Notes under the pieces: generated by a model
The model's input: the letters and a program-made list of their open reading frames with translations, nothing else
Told to the model about the DNA's origin: nothing
Database searches by the model: none
Source of the DNA: Bacilli bacterium
GTDB lineage: Bacteria > Bacillota_I > Bacilli_A > RFN20 > CAG-449
NCBI GenBank assembly: GCA_900755065.1
Contig: CAAEFC010000004.1
Span: 1 to 49,426 of the forward strand
Length of the DNA stretch: 49,426 nt
Reading direction: 5' to 3'
In this document: positions 40,043 through 49,393 of the stretch, piece after piece
Layout of the letters: every line of letters begins with the position of its first letter
Numbering within the stretch: position 1 is the first letter of the stretch
Position numbers and translations under genes: made by a program

Positions 40043-42664
40043 ATGAAAAAGCGTGTTTTATTTGCGGCCCTGTCGTTCGTGCTGGGGTATTCTCTGATCC
40101 ATTCAGACCGCACCGTTCGGATCAAAGCGGAAGAAAACGAACCGTATTTATATTATTACGACCAATTGTCAGTATCGGAAAGAAAGTTTTACCGGGCAAT
40201 CGGAGAAATGGATTTCAAGAAAGGGAACGACGAATACGACCTGATCGCCGGCGAAGCGGTGACGGAAGCGCAGTTGAGCCGTTTCAGCGAAGGGAATGCG
40301 GATTTATTAAAGGAATTCGGCGCGGCGAAAGACGCGTACTTTCTCGATCATCCGGAGATTTTTTATGTCGATTTCGATGCGTTGTCGCTCAGCGTCGGAT
40401 TCAAAAACGGCCATTATGTGGCGACGGTGGGAACCGGACGCGCGGAGACGTATTTTTCGGACGGATTTGATTCTTCAAACGTAGGGGAAAGCATAGCGGC
40501 GTACGAACAGGCGATCGGAAGGTATGTGTCCGACGAATGGAAGGCGAAAGAGCCGGAAGAGATTGTCCGTCTGGTCAATGAACGTTTGGTCGAAGAGATG
40601 ACCTATTCTTTCGACGGCTCTCAGATCCGAAGTTCCTACGGAAGTCTTGTCGAACATCAGGGGGTGTGCGAGAGTTATGCGCGGGGATTCAAAGTTCTGA
40701 TGGATGCCTGTCAGATTCCTTGCGTGGAAGTGGTCGGCTATCTTCTCGATTCGTCGAATAATGCCTATCAGCCTCATGCCTGGAATGCGGTGCGGATCGA
40801 CGGAAACTGGTATGGCGTAGACGTGACCCTGAACGACAGCGCCGGAGAGGCAGTCCGCTATCTTTTCAAAGGAAGCGATTCGTTTTCTTCCGAGCATCTA
40901 GAAGACGGGAAAATCTCCCAATCCGGGAAGACGTTCACATATCCGTCTCTGTCGGAATACGATCTGGGCAAGGCGCCGATCAAAACCGAAGTGAAGTACG
41001 AGAAAAGCGGAGAAGGCGGATACGCCAGAATTACCGTGAGTTATCAGGGCAAATCGGTCGGGCAACTCAAAGAAGAAGAGCTTTATCTGGTGGATTATTC
41101 CCCGGATGCTCTATATAAAGGCTTTGCTTCTTACGCGATGAAAAGTCTTCTCAGCGAAGACGGATATACGTTCAATTTCGGATTCAACGACTGGATGACG
41201 AAAAAATACATTCTCACTTCTCAGGCTCCGGATACCGACGGTGCGTATTACAATCGAGAGATCGAAGAGATTCTCGCGGAAAGCGCGACGATGGTCAACG
41301 AATGCTATGACAAAGGGAAAAATGTTCCGTTCGTTTCGGATACGATCGTCGACGGAAGGTCTCAGGTAACCTGGATGGTGGAAGCCGATCAGACGCACAG
41401 CGTGTGTTTCGTTTACGATTCGGAACTGGAAGCGTTGAATCCGGAACAACCAATCGGTATCCGCGTTTACGCCGAGCAGGACGCATCGCTTTCCGATTCG
41501 GTGGAAGTCGGGAATGTTTCGTTGGAAAACCGGGACGGAAAGGGAATCGTTTCCTTTACGCTGACTCCGAGCAGAATGTACCGACATAACGCCCTGGCGT
41601 ACACCTTTACGCCCGTCAACGTGATTAAAAAAGACAGCGTGTCCGAGAAATATCCTTCGGGCATCGCGCCGTTGTCGGGAAGCCTGACTTTCGGAAAAAG
41701 AAGCGTCGTCTGCAATAAGGTCTTCAATGACGGCAGACTCTACGTGGACGCCTACGGTTCGCCTTCGCTCGTCGATTGCGGCAATCTGAGCCTGAACGGA
41801 TGGACGTATACGGAAAACGGCGTTCAAAAAGGCGTTGTCGACAACCAGCGATCCCAGATGGCTCTTGTGGTGACGAAGCCTCTCGAACAAGTCGAAGAAC
41901 AGATGAAAGAAGGCGTTTCCTCGGATACGCTTCTTGCCGCAGAAACCTACGAAATCGATCTCCATATCTGCGGTTTTCTGGCGGAAATTCCGGCGGGGTC
42001 TTACGTGAAAGTCGCTTTCGGTTTTCCGGAAGGCTATGGTCCGGACGATGAGGGCGTGACGTTTAAAGTCTATCATTTTGAAAAAAAGAACGGCGTCATC
42101 GATTACGATCATCCGGTTGAACTCGATTGCGTGGTCACCGCCTACGGTCTGGTCGTCGAAACGGATAGTTTCAGCCCGTTCATGGTCGCCGCGGTCAAAT
42201 CCGACGATAATCGGGAAGAGACCAAGAAAATCTATGCGCGCACTGTGAATGCGTACGGAAACGTTCATACGGACTCGACGAAAAGCATCGCTACATTGAA
42301 GAGCGGAGAAAGTCTGACCTATACGATTGTGCCGGAAGAAGGCTATCGCATCGATTACGTACTGCTCAACGGAAAGAAGACGGAGGTTCAGGAAAATCGG
42401 ATCACGTTATCTTACGAGCAGATCAACGCGCAGAATACGCTTGAAATCGCCTTTGTGGCGGATTGCGTCGCCGAAAGAGAACAGAACGAGGGAATCGAGA
42501 ATCAGAATGCCCTTTTCGCGGAAAACTACTTTCAGAATCAGCGGACAAAAAATCGCCTTCCGAATACGTTGAAAGGCTTGATTATCGGCATTTGCGTTTT
42601 TGCCGGCGTCGTTTTTCTGGCGATGCCTGTCGGATTTCTTTTCCGGAAGAAAAAATCCGATTGA
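40043..42664 (+). CDS. Secreted, membrane-anchored transglutaminase-like protein
   Basis: 873 residues from ATG 40043, 7 nt after AGGAGG. A signal peptide (residues 1-30) is followed by a transglutaminase-core domain with the Cys (HQGVCESYARGFK), His (QPHAWNAVRI) and Asp (WYGVDVTLND) triad. Beta-rich repeats follow, including a module near 740-790 with the text YTIVPEEGYRIDYVLLNGKK that resembles a bacterial repeat fold. The C-terminus is LPNTLKG, a membrane helix, then RKKKSD: the shape of a sortase signal, but with Leu where LPxTG has Gly. It may cross-link or cleave surface proteins. No sortase gene is in the window. Confidence 0.8.
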   Translation: MKKRVLFAALSFVLGYSLIHSDRTVRIKAEENEPYLYYYDQLSVSERKFYRAIGEMDFKKGNDEYDLIAGEAVTEAQLSRFSEGNADLLKEFGAAKDAYFLDHPEIFYVDFDALSLSVGFKNGHYVATVGTGRAETYFSDGFDSSNVGESIAAYEQAIGRYVSDEWKAKEPEEIVRLVNERLVEEMTYSFDGSQIRSSYGSLVEHQGVCESYARGFKVLMDACQIPCVEVVGYLLDSSNNAYQPHAWNAVRIDGNWYGVDVTLNDSAGEAVRYLFKGSDSFSSEHLEDGKISQSGKTFTYPSLSEYDLGKAPIKTEVKYEKSGEGGYARITVSYQGKSVGQLKEEELYLVDYSPDALYKGFASYAMKSLLSEDGYTFNFGFNDWMTKKYILTSQAPDTDGAYYNREIEEILAESATMVNECYDKGKNVPFVSDTIVDGRSQVTWMVEADQTHSVCFVYDSELEALNPEQPIGIRVYAEQDASLSDSVEVGNVSLENRDGKGIVSFTLTPSRMYRHNALAYTFTPVNVIKKDSVSEKYPSGIAPLSGSLTFGKRSVVCNKVFNDGRLYVDAYGSPSLVDCGNLSLNGWTYTENGVQKGVVDNQRSQMALVVTKPLEQVEEQMKEGVSSDTLLAAETYEIDLHICGFLAEIPAGSYVKVAFGFPEGYGPDDEGVTFKVYHFEKKNGVIDYDHPVELDCVVTAYGLVVETDSFSPFMVAAVKSDDNREETKKIYARTVNAYGNVHTDSTKSIATLKSGESLTYTIVPEEGYRIDYVLLNGKKTEVQENRITLSYEQINAQNTLEIAFVADCVAEREQNEGIENQNALFAENYFQNQRTKNRLPNTLKGLIIGICVFAGVVFLAMPVGFLFRKKKSD

Positions 42665-42706
42665 TGGAATAAATATGGTTTTCCGGACAATGAAGGAGGA
42701 AAAACG

Positions 42707-44506
42707 ATGAGTTTTATTGGAAAAATCAAATTTTTGCTGAAATCCGTCCGCGAATACAAAAAATCAGCGATCCTGTCGATTGTTTTCATCGTAGCGGAAA
42801 CGGCGTTTGAATGCGTGATTCCTTACGTGATGCAGTCATTGATCAACGAGATGGCGACGATGCAGAACGGCTTGGCGGATAAAAACGAAATTTTGATGAA
42901 AGTCATTTTATACGCGGCGATTCTGATCGCGTTGGCGATCGGTTCGTTCATCGCCGGAATCACGGCGGGAAAAATCAGTGCGAAGGCGGCCTGCGGATTT
43001 GCCAAAAATCTCCGCGAAGACATCTTTGCCAAGACGACGGAATTCTCTTTTACCAATATCGATAATTTTTCTTCGTCTTCTTTGATCACGCGTCAGACGA
43101 TGGACATCAGCAATATTCAGATGGCCTTTATGATGGGAATCCGCGTGGCGGTGCGCGCGCCGATCATGTTCCTTTTTTCCTTTATCATGGCGGTCGTCCT
43201 CTGCCCGCAGTTGTCCTGGATTTTCGCCATTACGATCCCGTTGATCGTCATTCCTTCGGCCATTATCGTTCCGTTAGCCTGCCAAAAATTCAATCGGCTG
43301 TTTCGGATGTACGATGATCTGAACGAGACGGTCGAAGAGAATATCCGCGGCATGCGCGTCGTCAAGACCTATGCCAAAGAAGAATACGAAAAAGAAAAAT
43401 TTCACAAAGCGAGTTATCAGATGGCCAAAGGATTTCGCGTAGTCGAGCAAATGCTGAACGCGACGAATCCGGTCATTCAGTGTACGATGTACATTTCGAT
43501 GGTTCTTTTCCTCTTTATGGGGGCGAAGTACGTCATCGACACGGCGGTGGTCGACGGCGATACGATTATTTACGGGAATCTGAACGTCGGAGGAATTTCG
43601 GCGTTGATTACGTATAGCGCGCAGGTTCTTTCCGCCTTGATGACCGTTTCGATGGTTCTCTTCTTCCTGATCATGTCGGTTCCTTCCATCAACCGGGTCT
43701 ACGAGGTTTTGGTGGAACAGCCTTCGATCGTCAATCCGGAGAATCCGCTTTACGAGGTCGGTAGCGGGGACGTCGAATTCAAAAACGTCTCTTTCAAATA
43801 TCGGAAAACCGCGAAAAAATACGCGCTGTCCGCGATCGATCTGTCCATAAAAGAAGGCGAAACGATCGGCATTATCGGCGGGACCGGTTCGAGCAAATCG
43901 ACGTTGGTCAACCTGATTTCGCGCTTTTACGATCCGAGCGAAGGCGAAGTGCTTCTCGGCGGTCATTCTGTCCGGGAATACGACATCCAAACGCTGAGAA
44001 ACAGCGTGGCGATGGTCTTGCAGAAGAACATTCTTTTCAGCGGAACGATCAAAGAGAATCTGCGCTGGGGAAATCAGAATGCGAGCGACGAAGAGATCGT
44101 CGAGGCTTGCAGAATCGCTCAGGCGGATTCCTTTATCCAAGGGTTTGAGAAGAAGTACGATACGTTCATCGAACAGGGCGGCACCAATGTCAGCGGCGGT
44201 CAGCGTCAGCGGCTCTGCATCGCCCGTGCGCTGTTGAAGAAACCGAAAGTGCTGATCCTCGACGATTCGACCAGCGCGGTCGATACCAAAACCGACGCGT
44301 TTATCCGAAAAGGGCTGAAAGAAAATCTGAACGGAGTGACGACGATCATCATCGCACAGCGGATATCCAGCGTTCAGGACGCCGATAAGATCGTCGTGAT
44401 GGAAAACGGGAAGATCGACGGAATCGGAACGCATGAGGACTTGCTGAGAGAAAATAAAATCTATCAGGAAGTCTATGAAATCCAAAATCGGATAGGAGGC
44501 AAATGA
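42707..44506 (+). CDS. ABC exporter subunit with degenerate ATP site
   Basis: 599 residues. A six-helix exporter membrane domain (type IV, MsbA-like fold) is fused to an ATP-binding domain: Walker A GGTGSSKST, signature NVSGGQRQR, Walker B VLILDDST with Asp replacing the catalytic Glu, and IIIAQRIS with Gln replacing the switch His. These two changes mark the degenerate-site half of a heterodimer like BmrC or TM287. GGAGG precedes the start. The partner begins 1 nt downstream. The substrate cannot be read from sequence: a drug, lipid or peptide. Confidence 0.92.
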   Translation: MSFIGKIKFLLKSVREYKKSAILSIVFIVAETAFECVIPYVMQSLINEMATMQNGLADKNEILMKVILYAAILIALAIGSFIAGITAGKISAKAACGFAKNLREDIFAKTTEFSFTNIDNFSSSSLITRQTMDISNIQMAFMMGIRVAVRAPIMFLFSFIMAVVLCPQLSWIFAITIPLIVIPSAIIVPLACQKFNRLFRMYDDLNETVEENIRGMRVVKTYAKEEYEKEKFHKASYQMAKGFRVVEQMLNATNPVIQCTMYISMVLFLFMGAKYVIDTAVVDGDTIIYGNLNVGGISALITYSAQVLSALMTVSMVLFFLIMSVPSINRVYEVLVEQPSIVNPENPLYEVGSGDVEFKNVSFKYRKTAKKYALSAIDLSIKEGETIGIIGGTGSSKSTLVNLISRFYDPSEGEVLLGGHSVREYDIQTLRNSVAMVLQKNILFSGTIKENLRWGNQNASDEEIVEACRIAQADSFIQGFEKKYDTFIEQGGTNVSGGQRQRLCIARALLKKPKVLILDDSTSAVDTKTDAFIRKGLKENLNGVTTIIIAQRISSVQDADKIVVMENGKIDGIGTHEDLLRENKIYQEVYEIQNRIGGK

Positions 44507-44507
44507 A

Positions 44508-46397
44508 ATGAAGAAAAAATCGGTTTTGTTTCGTTGCATCAGAGACTATTTCAAGGCGCATCCGGTCGCATTGTCGATCGCGGTCGTCTGCGTGCTTTTC
44601 AACGCGGTCGGTGCGATTGTCGCGCCGCTTATGTTACAGAATATGATCAACCTGATTTACGACGGGATTACCAACGTAAATAAATGGGATGGGATCAAGC
44701 AGGAGTTTTTTCAGTACCTTTATCTGATGCTGACCGCTTACGGCATCGCGTTGGTCGGAGGAACGGTCTATTCGCAGATCACCGCGCGATTCTGCCAGAC
44801 GTATATGCACGAATTGCGTTACCGGGTTTTCAGCAGCATGCAGGATCTTCCGATCAAATATTTTGACCGGAACGAAAAAGGAGCGATCATGTCCACGTTC
44901 ACCAACGATATCGATACGATCCGTCAACTCCTCAGCCAATCCCTGACCGACATACTCATCTGCGGAGTCACCTTCCTCAGCGTTTTCGCCACGATGCTGT
45001 ACTCTTCGGTCCTTTTGAGTTTCATCGTCGTTCTCGGCGCGGTTTTTATGATTCTGGTGACGCGGAACGTCGGCGGAAAAAGCGCGCGGAACTTCATGAA
45101 TCAGCAGGGAGTTCTGGCCAAAGAAGAGGGGTACGTCGAAGAGATGATGAACGGATTGAAAGTCATCAAATCATTCTGTCACGAAGAAGAAAGCAAAAAG
45201 GAGTTCAATCGGATCAACGCCGACTTGCAAAGAGTGGCGACCGACGCGAACAGATTTTCCAATATCCTGATGCCGATCATGGGAAACATCGGCAACTTCC
45301 TGTACGTGATCGTCGCGTTCGTGGGTACGATCTTCTTCATTTTTGAAGTGCCGAATCTGACTTTAACGGGCATCAATTCGATTTCGATCGGCGTCGTAGT
45401 GTCGTTTTTGCCGATGGTCCGTCAGTTCACCAACAACGTCAGTCAAGTCGCCAACCAGATCAATCCGGTGGCCATGGCCATCGGCGGGACGACGCGGGTC
45501 TACGATCTTCTGGATCAGCCGAAAGAAGAGGATCGGGGCTATGTCACTCTGGTGATGGGAAAATACGATGAAAACGGAACGATCGTCGAATGTTCCCGGA
45601 ACGAACATACGCTTTGGGCTTGGAAGCACGCTCATCAGAACGGCACGGTGGAATATCGCCTGTTGGAAGGGGACATCCGGATGTTCGATGTCGACTTCGG
45701 GTATGAAGAAAACCAGTTGGTTCTTCACAATATTTCGCTGTATGCCAAACCGGGACAGAAAATCGCGTTCGTCGGCGCGACCGGCGCGGGGAAGACGACG
45801 ATTACCAATCTGATCAACCGGTTCTACGACATCGCGGACGGAAAAGTCCGCTACGACGGAATCAACATCAATAAAATCCGCAAGAAAGATCTCCGCAGCA
45901 GTTTGGGAATGGTCTTGCAAGACACCAATCTTTTCAGCGGCACCATTATGGACAATATCCGATACGGAAGACTGGACGCGACCGACGAAGAATGCATCGA
46001 GGCGGCTAAACTAGCCAATGCGGACAGTTTCATCAGCCGTCTTCCGGACGGATATCAGACCTATATCAAAGGAAACGGCAATTCTCTCTCGCAGGGGCAG
46101 GCGCAACTTCTTTCCATCGCCCGCGCCGCCGTCAGCCAATGCCCGGTTCTGATTCTGGACGAAGCGACGTCTTCGATCGATACCCGAACGGAAGCGATCG
46201 TTCTGAAAGGAATGGAAAACCTGATGAAAGGGAAAACCGTCTTTCTGATCGCTCATCGTCTTTCGACGATCCAGGACGCCGATGCGATTATGGTTCTCGA
46301 ACACGGCCGCATCATCGAAAGAGGAACGCATCAGCAATTGATTGAAGCCAAAGGATATTATTATCAACTGTACACCGGCGCTTTTGAACTTGAATGA
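44508..46397 (+). CDS. ABC exporter subunit with canonical ATP site
   Basis: 629 residues. Same architecture as its partner: membrane domain, then Walker A GATGAGKTT, Walker B VLILDEATSS with the catalytic Glu, and IAHRLS with the switch His. Its signature is LSQGQAQL, altered from LSGGQ. Canonical Walker motifs here and a canonical signature in the partner make one active site; the altered residues make the other. An extra stretch near 340-385 (VTLVMGKYDENG...EHTLWAWKHAH) lies between the membrane and ATPase domains and is unusual. It is co-transcribed with the gene at 42707. Confidence 0.92.
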   Translation: MKKKSVLFRCIRDYFKAHPVALSIAVVCVLFNAVGAIVAPLMLQNMINLIYDGITNVNKWDGIKQEFFQYLYLMLTAYGIALVGGTVYSQITARFCQTYMHELRYRVFSSMQDLPIKYFDRNEKGAIMSTFTNDIDTIRQLLSQSLTDILICGVTFLSVFATMLYSSVLLSFIVVLGAVFMILVTRNVGGKSARNFMNQQGVLAKEEGYVEEMMNGLKVIKSFCHEEESKKEFNRINADLQRVATDANRFSNILMPIMGNIGNFLYVIVAFVGTIFFIFEVPNLTLTGINSISIGVVVSFLPMVRQFTNNVSQVANQINPVAMAIGGTTRVYDLLDQPKEEDRGYVTLVMGKYDENGTIVECSRNEHTLWAWKHAHQNGTVEYRLLEGDIRMFDVDFGYEENQLVLHNISLYAKPGQKIAFVGATGAGKTTITNLINRFYDIADGKVRYDGININKIRKKDLRSSLGMVLQDTNLFSGTIMDNIRYGRLDATDEECIEAAKLANADSFISRLPDGYQTYIKGNGNSLSQGQAQLLSIARAAVSQCPVLILDEATSSIDTRTEAIVLKGMENLMKGKTVFLIAHRLSTIQDADAIMVLEHGRIIERGTHQQLIEAKGYYYQLYTGAFELE

Positions 46398-46400
46398 TGC

Positions 46401-47486
46401 TCAGAGGTTTCGGATCGCCTTTAAAACGGATTCTTCCGACAGCATTTCCTTTATTTCGCGATAAGAACGGAAGACCGTTCCGGAAAAATATCGGTACAGC
46501 GCGTTGATCAAGTCGTCGTTGTCATTTTCGGCGTGAACGTAATCGACGTTCAAACGAAAGTATTGCTCGTTCAGTAGCGTAATCAAGGCTCGGCGGATTC
46601 CTTCAATCAAGGATTTTTCCAACCAATATTCGTAACGATCGGCTCTTTTTTCTGCTTTCTTGAATTTCCGATAAAGGGGAATGCCGTCTTTTTCGTCGTG
46701 GTAAAGATCGATAAAGGCCATATCGTAACGATCGTTGCTTTCCTTTTCGTATTGCAACGCGTCCGCGCGGATGACCCGGATTTTTTCCGGATAGGGAAAT
46801 TGTCTGTAAAGATGCTTGTCAAACAAGTCGATGATGCGTCGGTCCTTTTCGACGATCGTGACGGTGCGCACTTCTTCTTTGAGATGAATCATGTAAGCAT
46901 AATATCCGATGCCCAACCCGTACACCAGAACGTTTCCTTTTGCCGAAGAGATCGGCGATCGCATCGTTTCGATTTCATTGGGAATGAGACTCATCCAGGT
47001 AACTCCGTTTTGAATCAGCGAGGGAAAAGCGTATCGCCGCGTGAAAAAACCGACGGAACAAATTTCCCGATACGCATCGTCGGGATCGACTTCGATATCG
47101 GCGTAAGGGAACCCCTCATAGGGAAGATACGAATCGTTGAAAAAACGAGCGTTTCCCTTCCATGATTCGGGGAAACGGATATGTTGAAGAAAAGGGTTCT
47201 TCTCATAGCGCGAAGGATCCAGCCGATGAATGCCTTTTCGGATTGAGTCAAAACGTCTGTATTCGCCGGAATCGACGTTCATAAGCCGCATCAGGCAAAA
47301 GAAAAAGGCTGTTTCCTCGTCGGCTCCGCGCTTTTCCATTTCCTGAAAAATCTCTTTTTTCGTAAGAGAACGCGCACAGGAATGAAAATACGTCGAAAGA
47401 AGGTCGGTAACGGCGTAATTCCGCTCATTGGTTTGAAAAAGTTGATGAAGTTCCGCCCGATCGCGCGGATTTAAAAGAAATTTCAT
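46401..47486 (-). CDS. Spermidine-synthase-like SAM-dependent methyltransferase-fold protein
   Basis: 361 residues from ATG 47486. The Rossmann core is clear: VLVYGLGIGYYAYMI (motif I), VTIVEKDRRIIDLF (acidic motif II), VIRADALQY, YDMAFIDLYHDE. It resembles the spermidine synthase-like fold, but the N-terminal 150 residues are unusual and the polyamine-binding residues cannot be confirmed. The frame opens further to 47564, but that ATG lies in a probable promoter region (TTGACA, minus strand, about 47570-47575). It is convergent with the ABC operon, only 3 nt between stops. Substrate unknown. Confidence 0.65.
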   Translation of the reverse strand: MKFLLNPRDRAELHQLFQTNERNYAVTDLLSTYFHSCARSLTKKEIFQEMEKRGADEETAFFFCLMRLMNVDSGEYRRFDSIRKGIHRLDPSRYEKNPFLQHIRFPESWKGNARFFNDSYLPYEGFPYADIEVDPDDAYREICSVGFFTRRYAFPSLIQNGVTWMSLIPNEIETMRSPISSAKGNVLVYGLGIGYYAYMIHLKEEVRTVTIVEKDRRIIDLFDKHLYRQFPYPEKIRVIRADALQYEKESNDRYDMAFIDLYHDEKDGIPLYRKFKKAEKRADRYEYWLEKSLIEGIRRALITLLNEQYFRLNVDYVHAENDNDDLINALYRYFSGTVFRSYREIKEMLSEESVLKAIRNL

Positions 47487-47707
47487 ACGGTATTCCCGAT
47501 AATGATTGTAGCGTATCCGGGAAGATTCTTCTACCAATCGGACAAAATTTGATACAATTTTCAAAGAATGTCAATAAATAAGCCAAAAAACAGGTCTGAA
47601 AACTCATGAAAACGTTTTCTCGATTTTTCAAAACGCTTTCATCGTTTAATCGACTTCCATTTGCCATATGATAAGGGTGCTTAGGCATACAAGGAGGACT
47701 GAGCGTT

Positions 47708-47914
47708 ATGGAAAAGTACATTGTAAACGGAAAAATTAATTCGAGATATATCGCTGAAAAAGAGTTTTCTTCTTCCGATCAGGCACTGGCGTATATCGAT
47801 CGTCTCTGCACCCGATACGATCTGCAAGTCGAAGACATCATCAATGAAAAATTTGAAGACACTTATGTAGTGGACTATTATAATCAGTTCAGCGTTAAAA
47901 TGCTCAGAGCGTAA
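47708..47914 (+). CDS. Small conserved-looking protein of unknown function
   Basis: 68 residues behind AAGGAGG (47690-47696) with 11 nt to the ATG, followed by an intrinsic terminator. The sequence (KINSRYIAEKEFSSSDQALAYIDRL, INEKFEDTYVVDYYNQFSV) is acidic and has normal coding texture. No family is recognised. The clear start signal and terminator argue that it is a real monocistronic gene. Confidence 0.65.
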   Translation: MEKYIVNGKINSRYIAEKEFSSSDQALAYIDRLCTRYDLQVEDIINEKFEDTYVVDYYNQFSVKMLRA

Positions 47915-47932
47915 AGAATTAGTTTTTCGCGA

Positions 47933-47962
47933 AAATCCGGACTCTTGATTCGGATTTTTTTT
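47933..47962 (+). terminator. Terminator of the small gene
   Basis: AAATCCG/CGGATTT stem (47933-47939 with 47951-47957), then Ts. Confidence 0.8.
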
Positions 47963-47963
47963 G

Positions 47964-47998
47964 CAAAAAAAAATTGCAGAGTGCATCTGCAATTTTTC
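47964..47998 (-). terminator. Terminator of the DUF1508-repeat gene
   Basis: On the minus strand, ATTGCAG/CTGCAAT with loop ATGCACT (47993-47973), then nine Ts. Confidence 0.8.
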
Positions 47999-48003
47999 GT
48001 TTT

Positions 48004-49146
48004 TTACTCTCCGACTTCGATCGTCGCGTCGACGAATTCGGCGTAACGGGCGAAGCGCTTGACGGATTCGATGACGGAAACGACCTGATCTTTCGAGTCG
48101 TAAACTTCGCCGGCCAGAACCAGTCGCTTTTGCTTATTGTAGAGTTTGAACTGATAACATCCGTTTTTATCCTTGAAGATCAGGAATTTTCCCGTGTAGA
48201 CGATTTCACGGAATTTTTCAAGGCTGTCTTTGCAGGAGTTCGCGGATTTATACACCTGAGAGGTGGCGATCACTCTTCCGTTGGAGGCAAGTAATTGATA
48301 GATGAATCCGTCTTCGCTTGGAGACAATCTCAGTTTTCCTTTTTCTTCCGGTTGGACGTCTTCGATGTATTCTTCGACTTCAAAGTGATCATCGGTTTCT
48401 TCCAGTTCGATTTTGTCGGTAACGACGAATTTTTTAAAGGAATCGCTCGCGGACAAGGCGCTTGCTTTCGTCTTGTAGTTCGCAGAAGTGGCCAGACAGC
48501 GACCTTGCTTGGTCATAATGCGGAACGAGAAGAGACCGTGCTTATCTTCGACGATTTCGATTTTCGCGCTTTCGGCATTCCGTTTGATGGTTTCAATTCC
48601 GTTTCTCGCCGCTTTTTCGCTGATGTAAATCTCGGAAACGACGAGGATTTCGCCGTTGGAGGCTTTCAGACGGTACCGATAATCTGTACCGCTTTGAGAA
48701 ATGGTGAATTTGCCGAAACTTCTTTTCGTCATCGGTTCTACGGCTTTTTCGTCGGTATCGTCGTGTTCCTCGACGACCTTTTTATTCTTTTTGGAAGAAA
48801 CTTTTGTCGTTTTCTTTTTCTCCGTCGGCGTCGCTTCTTTTTCTTTCGTTTCGTTCGGCGTTTCTTCTACGGCTTCCGCCTCTTCTGTTTTTTTCGGCTC
48901 AGTCGGAACTTCTTCCGTCTTTTCTTCTTCCGAAGCCGCATTCTCCGGCTCTTTCGTCGCAACGGTTTCCTCTTTCCGTTCGTCGTGCGCAGGAATCGCT
49001 TTCTTCTTTTTCGATGCGCGAATCGGCAGAATGATGGCAAGAAGAACCAGCACGACGACAACGGCCGCGACAATCCAGAAGATCAGTTTCGATGCGTCGA
49101 TATCGACATTCAAAGTCTCGCTGATCCATTCGTATACGTTATCCAT
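48004..49146 (-). CDS. Membrane-anchored protein with four DUF1508 (YegP-like) repeats
   Basis: 380 residues. One N-terminal membrane helix (residues 22-42) is followed by a charged Glu/Lys/Thr/Pro-rich linker (about 48-140). Then come four YegP-type units arranged as two tandem pairs: GKFTISQSG...YRYRLKASNGEILVVSE, KIEIVEDKHGLFSFRIM, GKLRLSPSEDGFIYQLLASNGRVIATSQ and GKFLIFKDKNGCYQFKLYN. DUF1508 proteins are normally small and soluble, with unknown function, so the membrane anchor and linker are unusual. GGAGGT precedes the start. The linker could span part of the cell wall, placing the repeats outside; topology is not certain. Confidence 0.82.
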   Translation of the reverse strand: MDNVYEWISETLNVDIDASKLIFWIVAAVVVVLVLLAIILPIRASKKKKAIPAHDERKEETVATKEPENAASEEEKTEEVPTEPKKTEEAEAVEETPNETKEKEATPTEKKKTTKVSSKKNKKVVEEHDDTDEKAVEPMTKRSFGKFTISQSGTDYRYRLKASNGEILVVSEIYISEKAARNGIETIKRNAESAKIEIVEDKHGLFSFRIMTKQGRCLATSANYKTKASALSASDSFKKFVVTDKIELEETDDHFEVEEYIEDVQPEEKGKLRLSPSEDGFIYQLLASNGRVIATSQVYKSANSCKDSLEKFREIVYTGKFLIFKDKNGCYQFKLYNKQKRLVLAGEVYDSKDQVVSVIESVKRFARYAEFVDATIEVGE

Positions 49147-49236
49147 AACAGTACCTCCACAATTATTTATATTATAAATAAAAAAAATTTATAATTCTAT
49201 ATGAAAAGAAAAAAATCGGTTTTTGAGCGAAAAATC

Positions 49237-49265
49237 TTGAAATAGGAGGGGGCATTCTGTAAACT
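49237..49265 (+). promoter_or_regulatory. Promoter of tRNA-Thr
   Basis: TTGAAA (49237-49242), 17-bp spacer, TAAACT (49260-49265), 17 bp before the tRNA. Confidence 0.7.
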
Positions 49266-49282
49266 GAATCAAGCATGGAAAT

Positions 49283-49358
49283 GCCGACTTGGCTCAATTG
49301 GCAGAGCAATTGATTTGTAATCAATAGGTTACTGGTTCGATTCCGGTAGTCGGCACCA
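49283..49358 (+). tRNA. tRNA-Thr (anticodon UGU), CCA encoded
   Basis: 76 nt; acceptor GCCGACT; anticodon loop TTTGTAA; T-arm CTGGTTCGATTCCGG; ends GGCACCA. Confidence 0.95.
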
Positions 49359-49370
49359 TTATAAAAAAAG

Positions 49371-49393
49371 CGTGGATTTATCCACGATTTTTT
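49371..49393 (+). terminator. Terminator of tRNA-Thr
   Basis: CGTGGA/TCCACG stem (49371-49376 with 49381-49386), then ATTTTTT. Confidence 0.85.

Noticed and set aside
41111..42268. 385-codon minus-strand frame opposite the transglutaminase-like gene
   Set aside because: Antisense shadow of a recognised gene, with no ribosome site or family resemblance.
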